DNA of 64,000 nucleotides, taken from NCBI RefSeq assembly GCF_947500985.1, contig NZ_CANMTX010000004.1, forward strand, positions 372,001 to 436,000, given 5' to 3'. The stretch comes from an uncultured Maribacter sp. Its GTDB lineage: Bacteria; Bacteroidota; Bacteroidia; Flavobacteriales; Flavobacteriaceae. Both the position numbers and the translations under genes were made by a program. The notes under the pieces are model-generated. The model did no database searches. It saw only the letters and a list, made by a program, of their open reading frames with translations, and was not told the DNA's origin. This document shows, piece by piece, positions 19,445 through 29,135 of this stretch (position 1 is its first letter; every line of letters begins with the position of its first letter).

Positions 19445-20602
19445 ATGGCCTTTGATTTTCTAGTTCCGGTATCGGATAAAGTTTTAGCCCATAATGAGTT
19501 ACTACCTAGTCAGGCCATTGGTAAAAACACCCATATACACACCGAAAAGGATGGTTTACCTGTATTGGCAAATGCTACGGTAGCAATAATTGGGGTTAGA
19601 GAATCTAGAAATGCCTACGAAAAGAAGCATGAGAAGTTAGATGTCTCTGCTATACGATTACAATTTTACAAACTTCTAATAGGAAACTGGAACGCAACCA
19701 TTGTAGATCTAGGTGATATTGAAGAAGGCGCTACCGTAAATGACACTTATTTTGTTGTTAAAGAAGTAGTGGCAGAGTTATTAGAAGAACGTGTTATTCC
19801 TATTATTTTAGGAGCAACGCAAGATATAACCTACCCTGCTTATAGAGCTTTTGATGGTATCAGAGATATGATTAATCTGGTGGCGATAGATAGTAGGTTC
19901 GATTTTGGAATAGAAGATGAGCTTATTTCATCACATTCTTATATGAGTAAGATCATAACAGATAAGCCAAATAATCTTTTTAATTTCTCAAATATTGGCT
20001 ATCAAAGTTATTTTAATGCTCAAGAAGAAATAGATTTAATGGAGCGTTTATTTTTTGACGCCTATAGACTTGGAGAAGTTGCAAACGATATTTCTTTAGC
20101 AGAACCTGTGCTTAGAAATGCGCATATGGTAAGTTTAGACTTGCGATCTGTTAAAGCAAGTGAAATTTCTTCATCAGCAAATTTTTCTCCGAACGGATTT
20201 AATGGTAGAGAGATTTGTGCCATTTCTAGATATGCCGGTATTAGCGATAAAGTTTCTGTATTTGGGTTGTACGAAATGGAGAACACCGTACAGTCGCAAC
20301 AGCTGATAGCACAGATAATATGGTACTTTATAGAAGGTATCAATTTTAGAATTAAAGAATCTCCATATACCAAAACTGACGACTTTGTTAAGTATAATGT
20401 ACCTAGCGAAGACGAAGAATTGGTATTCTACAAAAGTTTATTAACAGAAAGATGGTGGACAGAAGTTCCATCTATTTTTACTTCACATACTAAAGGCCAT
20501 ACACCAGCGTTATTACCTTGCACCGAGAAGGATTATTTAGATGCATGTAATCAACAAATTCCCGAAAGGTGGTTTAAGGCCTACAAGAAAGGCTTTAATT
20601 AA
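19445..20602 (+). CDS. Arginase/formimidoylglutamase-fold protein, probably non-catalytic
   Basis: A 385-residue protein whose core follows the ureohydrolase order of motifs, but with altered manganese ligands. The GG(D/G)H motif is GATQD (His replaced by Gln126), DAHxD is DSRFD (His replaced by Arg151), and SxDxD is SLDLR (second Asp replaced by Arg234). Three of the usual six ligands are therefore lost, so arginase, agmatinase or formimidoylglutamase activity is unlikely. It lies between topA (58 nt) and gldK (121 nt) in the same direction. I recall similar genes beside gldK in other flavobacteria, which would suggest a motility- or secretion-linked role, but that is inference. Confidence 0.82.
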   Translation: MAFDFLVPVSDKVLAHNELLPSQAIGKNTHIHTEKDGLPVLANATVAIIGVRESRNAYEKKHEKLDVSAIRLQFYKLLIGNWNATIVDLGDIEEGATVNDTYFVVKEVVAELLEERVIPIILGATQDITYPAYRAFDGIRDMINLVAIDSRFDFGIEDELISSHSYMSKIITDKPNNLFNFSNIGYQSYFNAQEEIDLMERLFFDAYRLGEVANDISLAEPVLRNAHMVSLDLRSVKASEISSSANFSPNGFNGREICAISRYAGISDKVSVFGLYEMENTVQSQQLIAQIIWYFIEGINFRIKESPYTKTDDFVKYNVPSEDEELVFYKSLLTERWWTEVPSIFTSHTKGHTPALLPCTEKDYLDACNQQIPERWFKAYKKGFN

Positions 20603-20723
20603 CATTATTTTTTTTAAAGCATAAAAAGACTTTAATACAATATTTTATATAAAACCTAGTTTTAGTTGTTAGAATAAATTATTGTATTCTGAGTTTAACC
20701 ATAATCGAAATTTAACCTAAAGT

Positions 20724-22088
20724 ATGAAGAAGCTATTGTTATCCTCTATAGCGTTTGTTTTTTTACTCACAAGTTGTGGGTCTAAGCAAAAAGGTGAGCT
20801 AACTGGAGTCCAGGGAAAAAAATGGTACCCGGAAAAACCATATGGAATGGAACTTATCCCAAGGGGTTCTTTCATAATGGGTAAGAGTGAAGAAGATCAA
20901 GGAAAGTTATTGAATGCGCCGACTAAGACAGTTACGGTACGTTCTTTTTACATGGATGATACCGAAATCACGAACAGTGAGTATCGTCAGTTTGTAGAAT
21001 GGGTAAAGGATTCTATCGTTAGAACCAAGTTAGCCATTTTAGCTGATGAGTTAGGTATCGGTCCAGAAGAAGGCGGTATTGGTGACTATGCTTTTAAAGA
21101 TGCAGATACTACAAGAGCATCTGTATACGATAAGTATATGTTGGACAATTACTCAGGTATGGGCGAAACGGGCTACGAAGGTAGAGCGTTGAGCAAAGAT
21201 GAAGACCTGGTATGGAACACATCAGACTATCCAGATGAGTATTATACCGAAATTATGGATTCTATCTATCTTTCTGAAGAAGAGTCTTATAACGGTCAAC
21301 GTACTATAGATGTTAAGAGTCTTAAGTATAAGTATAGCTGGATGGATATCGAGGCAGCTGCACGTGCTTCTGTAAAAGGAAACAAGAGTCGTAAAGACTT
21401 CATTCGTACAGAAGAAGTAGAGATATACCCAGATACAACAGTTTGGATCAGAGATTTCTCTTATTCTTATAACGAACCAATGCACAATGATTATTTCTGG
21501 CATGATGCCTATAGCGAATACCCTGTAGTTGGTATCAGCTGGCAACAAGCTAAAGCATTCTGTAACTGGAGAACGAAGTTCAAAAATGATGATAACAAGA
21601 GTCGTAATAGACAATTCGTTAATCAATTTAGACTTCCAACAGAAGCTGAATGGGAATACGCTGCAAGAGGTGGTATCGAAGGTGGTACGTACCCATGGGG
21701 TGGACCATACGTAATCAGTGATACTGGTTGTTTTATGGCAAACTTTAAACCACAACGTGGAGATTATGCTGCAGATGCTGCTTTATATACAGTAGAAGCG
21801 AAATCTTACGAGCCTAATGACTTTAATATGTACAACATGGCCGGTAACGTTTCTGAGTGGACAAATTCAAGTTATGATCCAAGTGCATATGATTATGTAT
21901 CTACAATGAACCCTAACGGAGGAGATTCATCTAATACAAGAAAAGTTATTAGAGGTGGTTCTTGGAAAGATGTAGCTTACTTCTTACAAGTGAGTACAAG
22001 AGATTACGAATACGCTGATTCGGCTCGTAGTTACATCGGTTTCAGAACAGTACAAGATTATATGGGTGAGGAAGATTCCACACAATAA
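20724..22088 (+). CDS. gldK: Gliding motility / T9SS lipoprotein GldK
   Basis: A 454-residue outer-membrane lipoprotein (lipobox LLTSCGSK, Cys18) with a formylglycine-generating-enzyme-like fold. Typical motifs are MELIPRGSFIMGKSEED at about 40, FYMDDTEITNSEYRQFV, the PVVGISWQQAKAFCNWR region, LPTEAEWEYAARGG and VIRGGSWKD. In the type IX secretion system GldK forms, with GldN, a ring-like structure on the periplasmic side of the outer membrane. The residues after Cys18 are not acidic, consistent with periplasmic facing. It is the first gene of gldKLMN, and the next gene follows after 84 nt. Confidence 0.97.
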   Translation: MKKLLLSSIAFVFLLTSCGSKQKGELTGVQGKKWYPEKPYGMELIPRGSFIMGKSEEDQGKLLNAPTKTVTVRSFYMDDTEITNSEYRQFVEWVKDSIVRTKLAILADELGIGPEEGGIGDYAFKDADTTRASVYDKYMLDNYSGMGETGYEGRALSKDEDLVWNTSDYPDEYYTEIMDSIYLSEEESYNGQRTIDVKSLKYKYSWMDIEAAARASVKGNKSRKDFIRTEEVEIYPDTTVWIRDFSYSYNEPMHNDYFWHDAYSEYPVVGISWQQAKAFCNWRTKFKNDDNKSRNRQFVNQFRLPTEAEWEYAARGGIEGGTYPWGGPYVISDTGCFMANFKPQRGDYAADAALYTVEAKSYEPNDFNMYNMAGNVSEWTNSSYDPSAYDYVSTMNPNGGDSSNTRKVIRGGSWKDVAYFLQVSTRDYEYADSARSYIGFRTVQDYMGEEDSTQ

Positions 22089-22172
22089 ATAATAATATTA
22101 ACAGTTTTAGTATAAATTCAAATTCATTTTTTAACCAAATCTTTTTTTTTAAAACCTTAAATTAAATTAAAC

Positions 22173-22829
22173 ATGGCACAGTCAAAATCCACAAAAAAAT
22201 TATTTAACATGGCCTACGGGCTTGGAGCATCAGTTGTAATTATTGGTGCATTATTCAAAATTCTTCACTGGGAGTTAGGACCATTAAATGGTGGTATTCT
22301 TTTAGCGATAGGTCTTATTACAGAAGCATTAATTTTCGCGATCAGTGCATTCGAACCAGTAGATGACGAATTAGATTGGGCATTAGTATACCCAGAATTA
22401 GCAGGTGGTGAAGGTAAAGCACCTAAGAAAGCACAAGCTGCAACAGAAGTAAAAGAAGCTGAAGCATCTTTATCTAAGAAATTAGATGATTTATTAAAAG
22501 AAGCTGGTGTAGACGCAAGTCTTATGGAAAGCTTAGGTTCAAGCATTAAAAACTTTGAAGGTGCTGCTAAAGGTATCGCTCCAACAGTTGATGCAATGGA
22601 ATCTACTAAAAAATATTCTAGTGAAATGGTTCAGGCTGCTTCTCAAATGGAGTCTTTGAACAGTCTTTATAAAGTACAATTAGAAAGTGCTAGCAAACAA
22701 GCTTCAGTTAATGAAGAAGTTGTACAAAATGCAAGTGCACTTAAAGATCAAATGGCATCTTTGTCTACAAACCTTTCTTCATTGAATGGTGTATATGGTG
22801 GTATGTTATCTGCAATGAGCAAAAACTAA
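22173..22829 (+). CDS. gldL: Gliding motility / T9SS motor protein GldL
   Basis: A 218-residue inner-membrane motor component. Two N-terminal transmembrane helices (about residues 13-31 and 38-58) contain the charged residues expected of a proton channel: Lys29, Glu34 and Glu51 in the second helix. The cytoplasmic part (about 90-218) is helical and Ser/Ala/Gln-rich, probably coiled coil. GldL forms the ring around GldM that converts proton motive force into movement for gliding and type IX secretion. Confidence 0.97.
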   Translation: MAQSKSTKKLFNMAYGLGASVVIIGALFKILHWELGPLNGGILLAIGLITEALIFAISAFEPVDDELDWALVYPELAGGEGKAPKKAQAATEVKEAEASLSKKLDDLLKEAGVDASLMESLGSSIKNFEGAAKGIAPTVDAMESTKKYSSEMVQAASQMESLNSLYKVQLESASKQASVNEEVVQNASALKDQMASLSTNLSSLNGVYGGMLSAMSKN

Positions 22830-22884
22830 TTTGGATTTTTACCAACCCGAATCAATTATTAATAAAAATCTAAATTAAAAATCC

Positions 22885-24444
22885 ATGGCAGGAGGAAAAA
22901 ATTCACCACGTCAGAAGATGGTCAACTTAATGTATTTGATCTTCATCGCAATGCTGGCATTAAACATGAGTAAAGAAGTATTAGCCGCATTCGGTATAAT
23001 GAATGAAAAGCTAGAGACTTCAAATCAAAAGACAACCGCAAGTAACGATGCGTTCTTGGAAAGTCTTGGAACTAAAGCATCTGAAGATGCTGCAAAGTAC
23101 GATAAGTTATACAAGAATGCTCAAGAGATAAAATCTATGTCTCAAGAGTATTATGATTACTTAGAAGGACTTAAAACAGGTATGATGGAAGGGATCGAAG
23201 ATCCTAAAGATTATGCTCGTATGGATATGGCTGATTACTTAGATCAGAAATTATTCCAAGGTGAAACTTTATCGGAAGACGGTAAAAAATTCATGAGTAA
23301 CTTAACTGGTTATAGAGATCAAGTTGCTGCAATAGTACCAGCTGCTTTAAAGCAATCTGTTATTGATCGTTTCCAAACAGGAGATGAGAATGGCAAAGTT
23401 GAAAAAAGAGACGGTACTAAACAAGATTGGATCAACTATCACTATGAAGGATATCCTTTGGTAGCATCTTTAGCAAAATTAACTCAGTTACAAGCTGACG
23501 TTAAAATAACTGAAGAAGCAGCTTTAAAATCTATGTTAGCAGGTGAGTTGTCTAACCAAGTTTCTTTAAAGAACTTTGCAACATCGCTTTCTTCTACTAA
23601 ATCTGCATACTATGCAGGTGAGAAGTATGATGGTAAGATCATTATCAGCAAAACTGATAACTCTTCTACACCGATAAAAGCTGAGTTAACTTTAGATGGT
23701 AGAAAATTAACTGAAGGTTCTGATTATAAATTAGAAGCTGGTGGTGTTAAAATGCTGATTGGTTCTGGTTCTGCTGGTGATCATGAAGTAAAAGGTACTA
23801 TCTACTTTAAGCAAGACGGTGAAGAAATTCCTGTTGAGGTTAAAAATTCTTTCGCAACAATATCTAAGCCTAATGCTGCTTTAATTGCTGCTGATAAAAT
23901 GAATGTTGTATATAGAGGTGTTGCTAACCCAATGTCTATCTCTATACCAGGTATACCAAATAATAAGGTTAGAGCTTCAGCTCCAGGTCTTAAATCTGTA
24001 AGTGGTAGTAAGTATGTAATGACTCCAGGTACTGGAAGAAACGTTACTATTACAGCTTCAGGTACTTTACCAGATGGTCAGTCTGTATCTTCTAAATCTG
24101 AATTCAGAATTAAAGATATTCCAAGACCAGAAGGTTCTGTAAGTAAGCAAACAGGTAGTATTAAACTTCCAAAAAGGAATGTTGAGATCGCTACTGTAGG
24201 TGCTGGCTTAGAAGATTTCGATTTTGATTTGAATCTTGCAGTAAGCGGATTTAAATTCAAAGTACCAGGTCAACCAACTGTTTCAGTAAGAGGAAACAAA
24301 ATGAATGCTAAGGCTAAACAAGCTTTATCACGTGCTAAAAGAGGAGATATCGTTCAAATATTTGATATTGAAGCTTATATCACAAACAATAAGAGTTACA
24401 AGTTGAAGAAAGTATCTCCAGTAGTTGTGGAGATTACAAACTAA
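22885..24444 (+). CDS. gldM: Gliding motility / T9SS motor shaft protein GldM
   Basis: A 519-residue protein with a short cytoplasmic N-terminus (MAGGKNSPRQKMVNLMY), one transmembrane helix (about 13-32, LIFIAMLALNMSKEVLAAFG) and a long periplasmic rod of four domains. These are helical D1 (about 36-220) followed by beta-rich D2-D4, ending KKVSPVVVEIT. It couples the GldL ring in the inner membrane to GldK/GldN at the outer membrane. It begins 55 nt after gldL. A moderate hairpin lies between it and gldN. Confidence 0.97.
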   Translation: MAGGKNSPRQKMVNLMYLIFIAMLALNMSKEVLAAFGIMNEKLETSNQKTTASNDAFLESLGTKASEDAAKYDKLYKNAQEIKSMSQEYYDYLEGLKTGMMEGIEDPKDYARMDMADYLDQKLFQGETLSEDGKKFMSNLTGYRDQVAAIVPAALKQSVIDRFQTGDENGKVEKRDGTKQDWINYHYEGYPLVASLAKLTQLQADVKITEEAALKSMLAGELSNQVSLKNFATSLSSTKSAYYAGEKYDGKIIISKTDNSSTPIKAELTLDGRKLTEGSDYKLEAGGVKMLIGSGSAGDHEVKGTIYFKQDGEEIPVEVKNSFATISKPNAALIAADKMNVVYRGVANPMSISIPGIPNNKVRASAPGLKSVSGSKYVMTPGTGRNVTITASGTLPDGQSVSSKSEFRIKDIPRPEGSVSKQTGSIKLPKRNVEIATVGAGLEDFDFDLNLAVSGFKFKVPGQPTVSVRGNKMNAKAKQALSRAKRGDIVQIFDIEAYITNNKSYKLKKVSPVVVEITN

Positions 24445-24458
24445 ATAAATAGAATGAT

Positions 24459-24487
24459 ACCGGGTAAGCCCATTGGTCTTGCCCGGT
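24459..24487 (+). other. Intercistronic hairpin between gldM and gldN
   Basis: ACCGGGTAAG pairs with CTTGCCCGGT (one G-U pair) across a 9-nt loop. Only a weak T stretch follows, so it may set transcript stability or partial termination inside gldKLMN instead of ending it. Confidence 0.5.
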
Positions 24488-24508
24488 TAATTTTAAAGTG
24501 AAGCAAAC

Positions 24509-25396
24509 ATGAATTGGAAAAATGTTTTAGTAATGGGAGCGGTAACAATGTTACCTTTATCAATGATGGCCCAAGCAAATGTATTGAATGCAAAGAAACC
24601 AGATGAGGTTGGTATGCGTACAGAAGCACAGAAAGCTGTCGATAACGATGCTCCATTAGAATATGGTTATGTAGATGATAGGGATATCCTTTGGTCTAAA
24701 ACTTTATGGGAATCCGTGGATTTAGATGAGAGAGTTAATTTCCCATTATATTATCCAACAGATACTATGGATATTGGTCCAGATAGAAGGTCTTTATACC
24801 ACGTTCTAGTTAAAAATTTAAAAAGTGGAAAATTAGAAACTTATACAGATTCTTATTTTACACAAAAAAGAACTTTTGGCGATTTAAAAGATGCCTTGCA
24901 AATGGTTGATACTCTAGATTATGGGTATGAGCAAATGAATGCAGGGGAAGCTGTTTCTGAAGAATATATTACTCGTAGAACTATTTCTGCAGCTGATATT
25001 GAAGAATACCACATTAAAGGAATATGGTATTTTGATAAGAGACAGGGAGAATTAAAATACCGTCTTTTAGGTATTGCTCCAGTAGCGCCAGATGTAAACT
25101 TTATGGATGATGACAATCCAGATATGGTAGAGCTTTTTTGGGTATGGTATCCAGATGCTCGTGAAATGTTGCACGAAGCTAAAGTTTTCAACTCACAGAA
25201 TTCAGCTCAGCCTATCTCATTTGATATGTTGTTAAATGCAAGAAGATTCGATGCCGTTATTTACAAAGAAGATAACGTACAAGGCGATAGAAAAGTAGAT
25301 GATTACATTTCTGATAATGCTTTGTTCCAATTATTGGAAGCAAAACGAATTAAAGAAACAATTAGAGATAAGGAACAAGACATGTGGGCTTACTAA
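24509..25396 (+). CDS. gldN: Gliding motility / T9SS protein GldN
   Basis: A 295-residue periplasmic protein with a signal peptide (cleavage after SMMAQA, about residue 22). Family features include DDRDILWSKTLWESVDLDERVNFPLYYP near 55-80 and an IWYFDKRQGELKYRLLGIAP segment near 170. GldN binds GldK in the outer-membrane-associated ring of the type IX secretion system. It is the last gene of gldKLMN, followed by a clear terminator at 25424. Confidence 0.97.
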   Translation: MNWKNVLVMGAVTMLPLSMMAQANVLNAKKPDEVGMRTEAQKAVDNDAPLEYGYVDDRDILWSKTLWESVDLDERVNFPLYYPTDTMDIGPDRRSLYHVLVKNLKSGKLETYTDSYFTQKRTFGDLKDALQMVDTLDYGYEQMNAGEAVSEEYITRRTISAADIEEYHIKGIWYFDKRQGELKYRLLGIAPVAPDVNFMDDDNPDMVELFWVWYPDAREMLHEAKVFNSQNSAQPISFDMLLNARRFDAVIYKEDNVQGDRKVDDYISDNALFQLLEAKRIKETIRDKEQDMWAY

Positions 25397-25423
25397 GCTT
25401 ACTGAAAATCCAATTCACATAAT

Positions 25424-25459
25424 AAAGACCCGTTCGAAAGATCGGGTCTTTTGTTTTTA
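25424..25459 (+). terminator. Terminator of the gldKLMN operon
   Basis: AAAGACCCG pairs perfectly with CGGGTCTTT across a 10-nt loop that itself can extend the stem. A T-rich tract (TTTTGTTTTT) follows, 28 nt after the gldN stop. Confidence 0.88.
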
Positions 25460-25483
25460 TATCATGTTTTCTACAATTGTCAT

Positions 25484-25491
25484 TACCTTTG
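25484..25491 (+). promoter_or_regulatory. Candidate -7 box four nt before a start codon
   Basis: TACCTTTG matches TAnnTTTG and ends 4 nt before the ATG at 25496. If used, transcription would begin at or next to the start codon, giving a leaderless mRNA. No -33 TTG at the expected distance was found. Confidence 0.4.
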
Positions 25492-25495
25492 CGCC

Positions 25496-26539
25496 ATGGT
25501 AGATTATATGGTAGTAGGACTAGGGTTGGCGGGTACCGCATTTTGCGAAACCTTGCGTAAAAATAACAAGACATTTGTTGTTTTTAATGACCAATCACAA
25601 ACATCTTCACGTGTGGCGGGTGGTTTGTACAATCCTGTTATTTTAAAGCGATTTACCCTTTCTTGGCGAGCAGATGAGCAACTGCCTATAGCAACTGAAT
25701 TTTATACCCACCTAGAGCAATTTTTAAATGTTAAGTTTGATAAAAAGCTCAATGTACTACGAAAATTCGCGTCTATAGAAGAGCAAAATCTTTGGTTTGA
25801 AGCTGCTGATAAAGAAAAACTGAAGCCGTACTTAGATTCTAAATTGATAAATAATGAGAATACATCGCTCAAAGCACTGCATCAATTTGGAAAAGTTTTA
25901 GAAACTGGTAAGTTAGATACTAAGTTAATTTTCAATAGCTATGCAAACTGGTTAGAGCAAGAGAACAAATTGTATAAAGAAACGTTTGATTATGGTCAGC
26001 TTCAAATAGAACATGAGGTTGTAAGTTATCAAGATATAAAAGCCAAAAATATAGTCTTCACCGAAGGTTATGGTATGATCCAGAATCCGTATTTCAACCA
26101 TTTGCCAATGCAAGGATCAAAAGGGGAGTATATTGTTATAAAGGCTAAAGAGTTAAAGGAAACTCAAATAATTAAATCATCTATATTTTTAATTCCCCTT
26201 GGAGATGATTTGTATAAAGTAGGAGCTACATATAATAGAGGTCAAAAAGACAATTTAGCCACTCTAGAAGCTAAAAATGAGCTAGTAATTAAGCTCGATA
26301 CCCTTTTAGACTGCTCTTATGAGATAGTTAACCATGAGGCAGGTATGCGCCCTACGGTAAAAGATAGAAGGCCATTGGTGGGTAGGCATCCAAAGTATAA
26401 CAACCTATGGCTATTGAATGGTTTTGGGTCTCATGGTATAACTATTGCACCTTGGGCGGCTAAATCTCTTTATGAGTATATAGAGCATGAAATTCCTTTA
26501 TTGGAAGAAATGAATATAGCGCGTTTCGCTCCGAATTAA
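25496..26539 (+). CDS. FAD-dependent oxidoreductase (DAO family)
   Basis: A 347-residue flavoenzyme. An N-terminal Rossmann motif (MVVGLGLAGTAFCETLRKN) binds FAD, and the C-terminal half has the D-amino-acid-oxidase-type signature GMRPTVKDRRPLVGRHP and LLNGFGSHGITIAPWAA. The start is taken at 25496, because an upstream ATG (25451) lies inside the gldN terminator and would add a non-homologous leader. The substrate is unknown. Its stop codon overlaps the stop of the convergent DUF983 gene by 4 nt. Confidence 0.88.
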   Translation: MVDYMVVGLGLAGTAFCETLRKNNKTFVVFNDQSQTSSRVAGGLYNPVILKRFTLSWRADEQLPIATEFYTHLEQFLNVKFDKKLNVLRKFASIEEQNLWFEAADKEKLKPYLDSKLINNENTSLKALHQFGKVLETGKLDTKLIFNSYANWLEQENKLYKETFDYGQLQIEHEVVSYQDIKAKNIVFTEGYGMIQNPYFNHLPMQGSKGEYIVIKAKELKETQIIKSSIFLIPLGDDLYKVGATYNRGQKDNLATLEAKNELVIKLDTLLDCSYEIVNHEAGMRPTVKDRRPLVGRHPKYNNLWLLNGFGSHGITIAPWAAKSLYEYIEHEIPLLEEMNIARFAPN

Positions 26540-26925
26540 GATTTTTTAAGGGTAGCCTTAGCATCGTACTTGATGAATATATTAATCCATATGTTACGAG
26601 ATACTCTCATTATTACTGGCATAAATACAATAAGGGTAATAATTATAGCAATAAAGGCTTCTATTAAGCTAGCGCCAAGAAAAAGATTTGCGATAACAAA
26701 CGCTGCTACGGCAAAGGCAATACCTACTCCATAACTCACATACATAGCCCCATAAAAGAACGAAGGTTCTATTTTATATTTTAAGTCACAATGGCTACAT
26801 TTTTCATGCATTTTAAATATTTTAATCATATGGTATGGATTTTTGTCCAAATACATACTTTCTTCATGACATCTAGGGCAACTTCCTGTTAAAATACTGT
26901 AGAGTTTGTTTCCTTTTTTTAACAT
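26536..26925 (-). CDS. DUF983 family membrane protein
   Basis: A 129-residue protein with a zinc-ribbon-like N-terminus (SCPRCHEESMY at about 15-25, then HEKCSHCDLKY), the motif PSFFYGAMYVSYGVGIAFA, and two transmembrane helices (about 60-80 and 87-110). This order is characteristic of DUF983. The start is the ATG at 26925; an in-frame TTG two codons earlier is less likely. It overlaps the convergent FAD oxidoreductase by 4 nt at the stops. The function of the family is unknown. Confidence 0.88.
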   Translation of the reverse strand: MLKKGNKLYSILTGSCPRCHEESMYLDKNPYHMIKIFKMHEKCSHCDLKYKIEPSFFYGAMYVSYGVGIAFAVAAFVIANLFLGASLIEAFIAIIITLIVFMPVIMRVSRNIWINIFIKYDAKATLKKS

Positions 26926-27064
26926 TTGCAAAACTTTACACTAAGGTACGATTTTGAGGCGTTTTTTATGCCTGATATGTATCATTGAAAAGAAAAATTC
27001 AACTTAAAAGTAACCAAGGTAAAATCAATCTTGCTTTTGAGAAAAACCAGAATAATTAGAATTT

Positions 27065-28978
27065 ATGTTAAACGTTCACAACCTATCGGTCTCTTTTGGA
27101 GGAGAATATTTATTTGAAGAAATATCATTTCGCTTAAATGGAGGAAATAGAGCAGGGCTAGTAGGTAAAAACGGCGCAGGTAAATCAACCTTGTTAAAAT
27201 TGCTTAACAAGGATATGGCTTTAGATACCGGTGTTATTGCAATAGAAAAAGATATTAAAATTGGTTTTCTTAGACAAGATATAGATTTTGTAGTAGGTCG
27301 ATCAGTTTTAGAAGAGGCATATCAGGCTTTTGAAGAGATAAAAGCTTTAGAGCTGAAATTAGATGAGATTAATCATCAATTAGCAGAACGAACCGACTAT
27401 GAATCTGATATTTACAGTCAGTTAATTGTAGATCTAAGTGATATTACCCACCACTATGAAATTTTAGGAGGATATAATTATCAGGGCGAGACAGAAAAAA
27501 TACTACAAGGTTTAGGTTTTAGAAGAGAAGATTTTGATAAAAAGACCGAAACTTTCTCTGGTGGGTGGCGTATGCGTATAGAGCTTGCTAAATTACTATT
27601 GCAAACTAACGATGTGTTGTTACTCGATGAGCCTACCAACCACTTAGATATTGAATCTATTATATGGTTCGAGCAATTTTTGAACAATTATACCGGTGCG
27701 GTTGTTATTGTATCTCACGATAAAATGTTTTTAGATAATGTTACTAACAGAACTATTGAAATCTCATTAGGTCGTATTTACGATTATAATAAACCGTATA
27801 CCGAATACCTGGTGTTGAGAAATGAGATAAAGCAGCAGCAGGTAAACGCTCAAAAGAATCAAGAAAAAGAAATTCAGCAAGCAGAGCGGCTAATTGAAAA
27901 GTTTAGGGCAAAATCGACCAAAGCTTCAATGGCGCAATCTTTAATTAAGAAATTAGACAAAATAGAGCGTATAGAGGTCGATGAAGATGATAATAGTGTA
28001 ATGAGTCTTCGCTTTCCTATTTCTGTTACTCCTGGTAAAGTGGTAGTAGAGATAGAAAACCTTTCAAAGGCTTATGGTGATAATTTGGTATTGAACGATA
28101 TCAATCTGCTTATTGAGCGTGATAGTAAAACTGCCTTCGTTGGTCAGAACGGGCAAGGGAAATCTACGCTGGCAAAAATTATTGTGGGCGAGCTTAAATA
28201 CGACGGGCACCTAAAACTTGGGCATAATGTCCAAATAGGATATTTTGCTCAAAATCAGGCAGAATATCTTGATGGTAATAAGACCATTTTAGATACCATG
28301 ATAGATGCCGCGAACGAAAAGAATAGAAGTAAGGTAAGAGATATTTTAGGTTCATTTCTTTTTAGAGGCGATGAAGTAGATAAATATGTAAAAGTACTAT
28401 CAGGTGGTGAACGTAACCGGTTAGCTTTAGCAAAAATGTTGTTACAACCTTTTAATGTATTGGTGATGGATGAACCTACCAATCACTTGGATATTAAATC
28501 GAAAAATGTACTTAAACAGGCATGTCTAAATTTTGAAGGTACGTTAATACTAGTTTCTCACGATAGAGATTTTTTACAAGGTCTAACCAATAAGGTATAT
28601 GAGTTCAAAGATCAAAAAATTAGAGAGTATTTGGGTGATGTAGATTACTATCTAGAGCAACGTAAAGTAGAAAACTTTAGAGCTATAGAGAAGAAGTCGG
28701 CAGTTGTTGTAGAAAAGACAAAATCTAAACCATCAAATTCATTTCAAGATCAGAAGAAGCTAAAGAGTTTAAAAAATCAGTTGAGCTCAGTAGAGAGCAA
28801 AATTGGTTCGCTTGAAAAAGAGATTAAAGATATAGACCATAACCTTTTGGTAGATTATGATGCTACCATAGCAAAATCCAATTTTTTTGAGGGGTACCAA
28901 GCGAAAAAGAAAAAGCTAGAAACTCTAATGAAGGACTGGGAAACTCTTACAATTGATATTGACGAACTAGATTTGTAG
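27065..28978 (+). CDS. ABC-F family ATPase
   Basis: A 637-residue soluble protein with two ABC domains in tandem and no membrane segment. Walker A motifs are GKNGAGKST (about 34-42) and GQNGQGKST (about 360). Signature motifs are FSGGWRMRIELAKLL and LSGGERNRLALAKML, and both Walker B motifs end in LDEPTNHLD / MDEPTNHLD. The interdomain linker (about 245-310) is charged and helical, and a C-terminal coiled coil occupies about 560-637, as in Uup/YheS-type members. ABC-F proteins act on the ribosome or on branched DNA. The exact subgroup (Uup-like) is my best guess. Confidence 0.93.
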   Translation: MLNVHNLSVSFGGEYLFEEISFRLNGGNRAGLVGKNGAGKSTLLKLLNKDMALDTGVIAIEKDIKIGFLRQDIDFVVGRSVLEEAYQAFEEIKALELKLDEINHQLAERTDYESDIYSQLIVDLSDITHHYEILGGYNYQGETEKILQGLGFRREDFDKKTETFSGGWRMRIELAKLLLQTNDVLLLDEPTNHLDIESIIWFEQFLNNYTGAVVIVSHDKMFLDNVTNRTIEISLGRIYDYNKPYTEYLVLRNEIKQQQVNAQKNQEKEIQQAERLIEKFRAKSTKASMAQSLIKKLDKIERIEVDEDDNSVMSLRFPISVTPGKVVVEIENLSKAYGDNLVLNDINLLIERDSKTAFVGQNGQGKSTLAKIIVGELKYDGHLKLGHNVQIGYFAQNQAEYLDGNKTILDTMIDAANEKNRSKVRDILGSFLFRGDEVDKYVKVLSGGERNRLALAKMLLQPFNVLVMDEPTNHLDIKSKNVLKQACLNFEGTLILVSHDRDFLQGLTNKVYEFKDQKIREYLGDVDYYLEQRKVENFRAIEKKSAVVVEKTKSKPSNSFQDQKKLKSLKNQLSSVESKIGSLEKEIKDIDHNLLVDYDATIAKSNFFEGYQAKKKKLETLMKDWETLTIDIDELDL

Positions 28979-29135
28979 GATAATATCTCACATACATTTT
29001 TGGAGGTTTCACAACATTTTCCCTTGCTTTCACAACAAAGTGGGGTTAATCAACGATAAAATTTCAGTTTTCGACGTTATTAGTTCAAATTTGTAGGAGA
29101 ATTCTTAGTTGAAGAATTTATCAAACCACCATCTT

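Noticed and set aside
21222-21755. Minus-strand frame of 177 codons within gldK
   Set aside because: Fully inside gldK, with no signal or family similarity.
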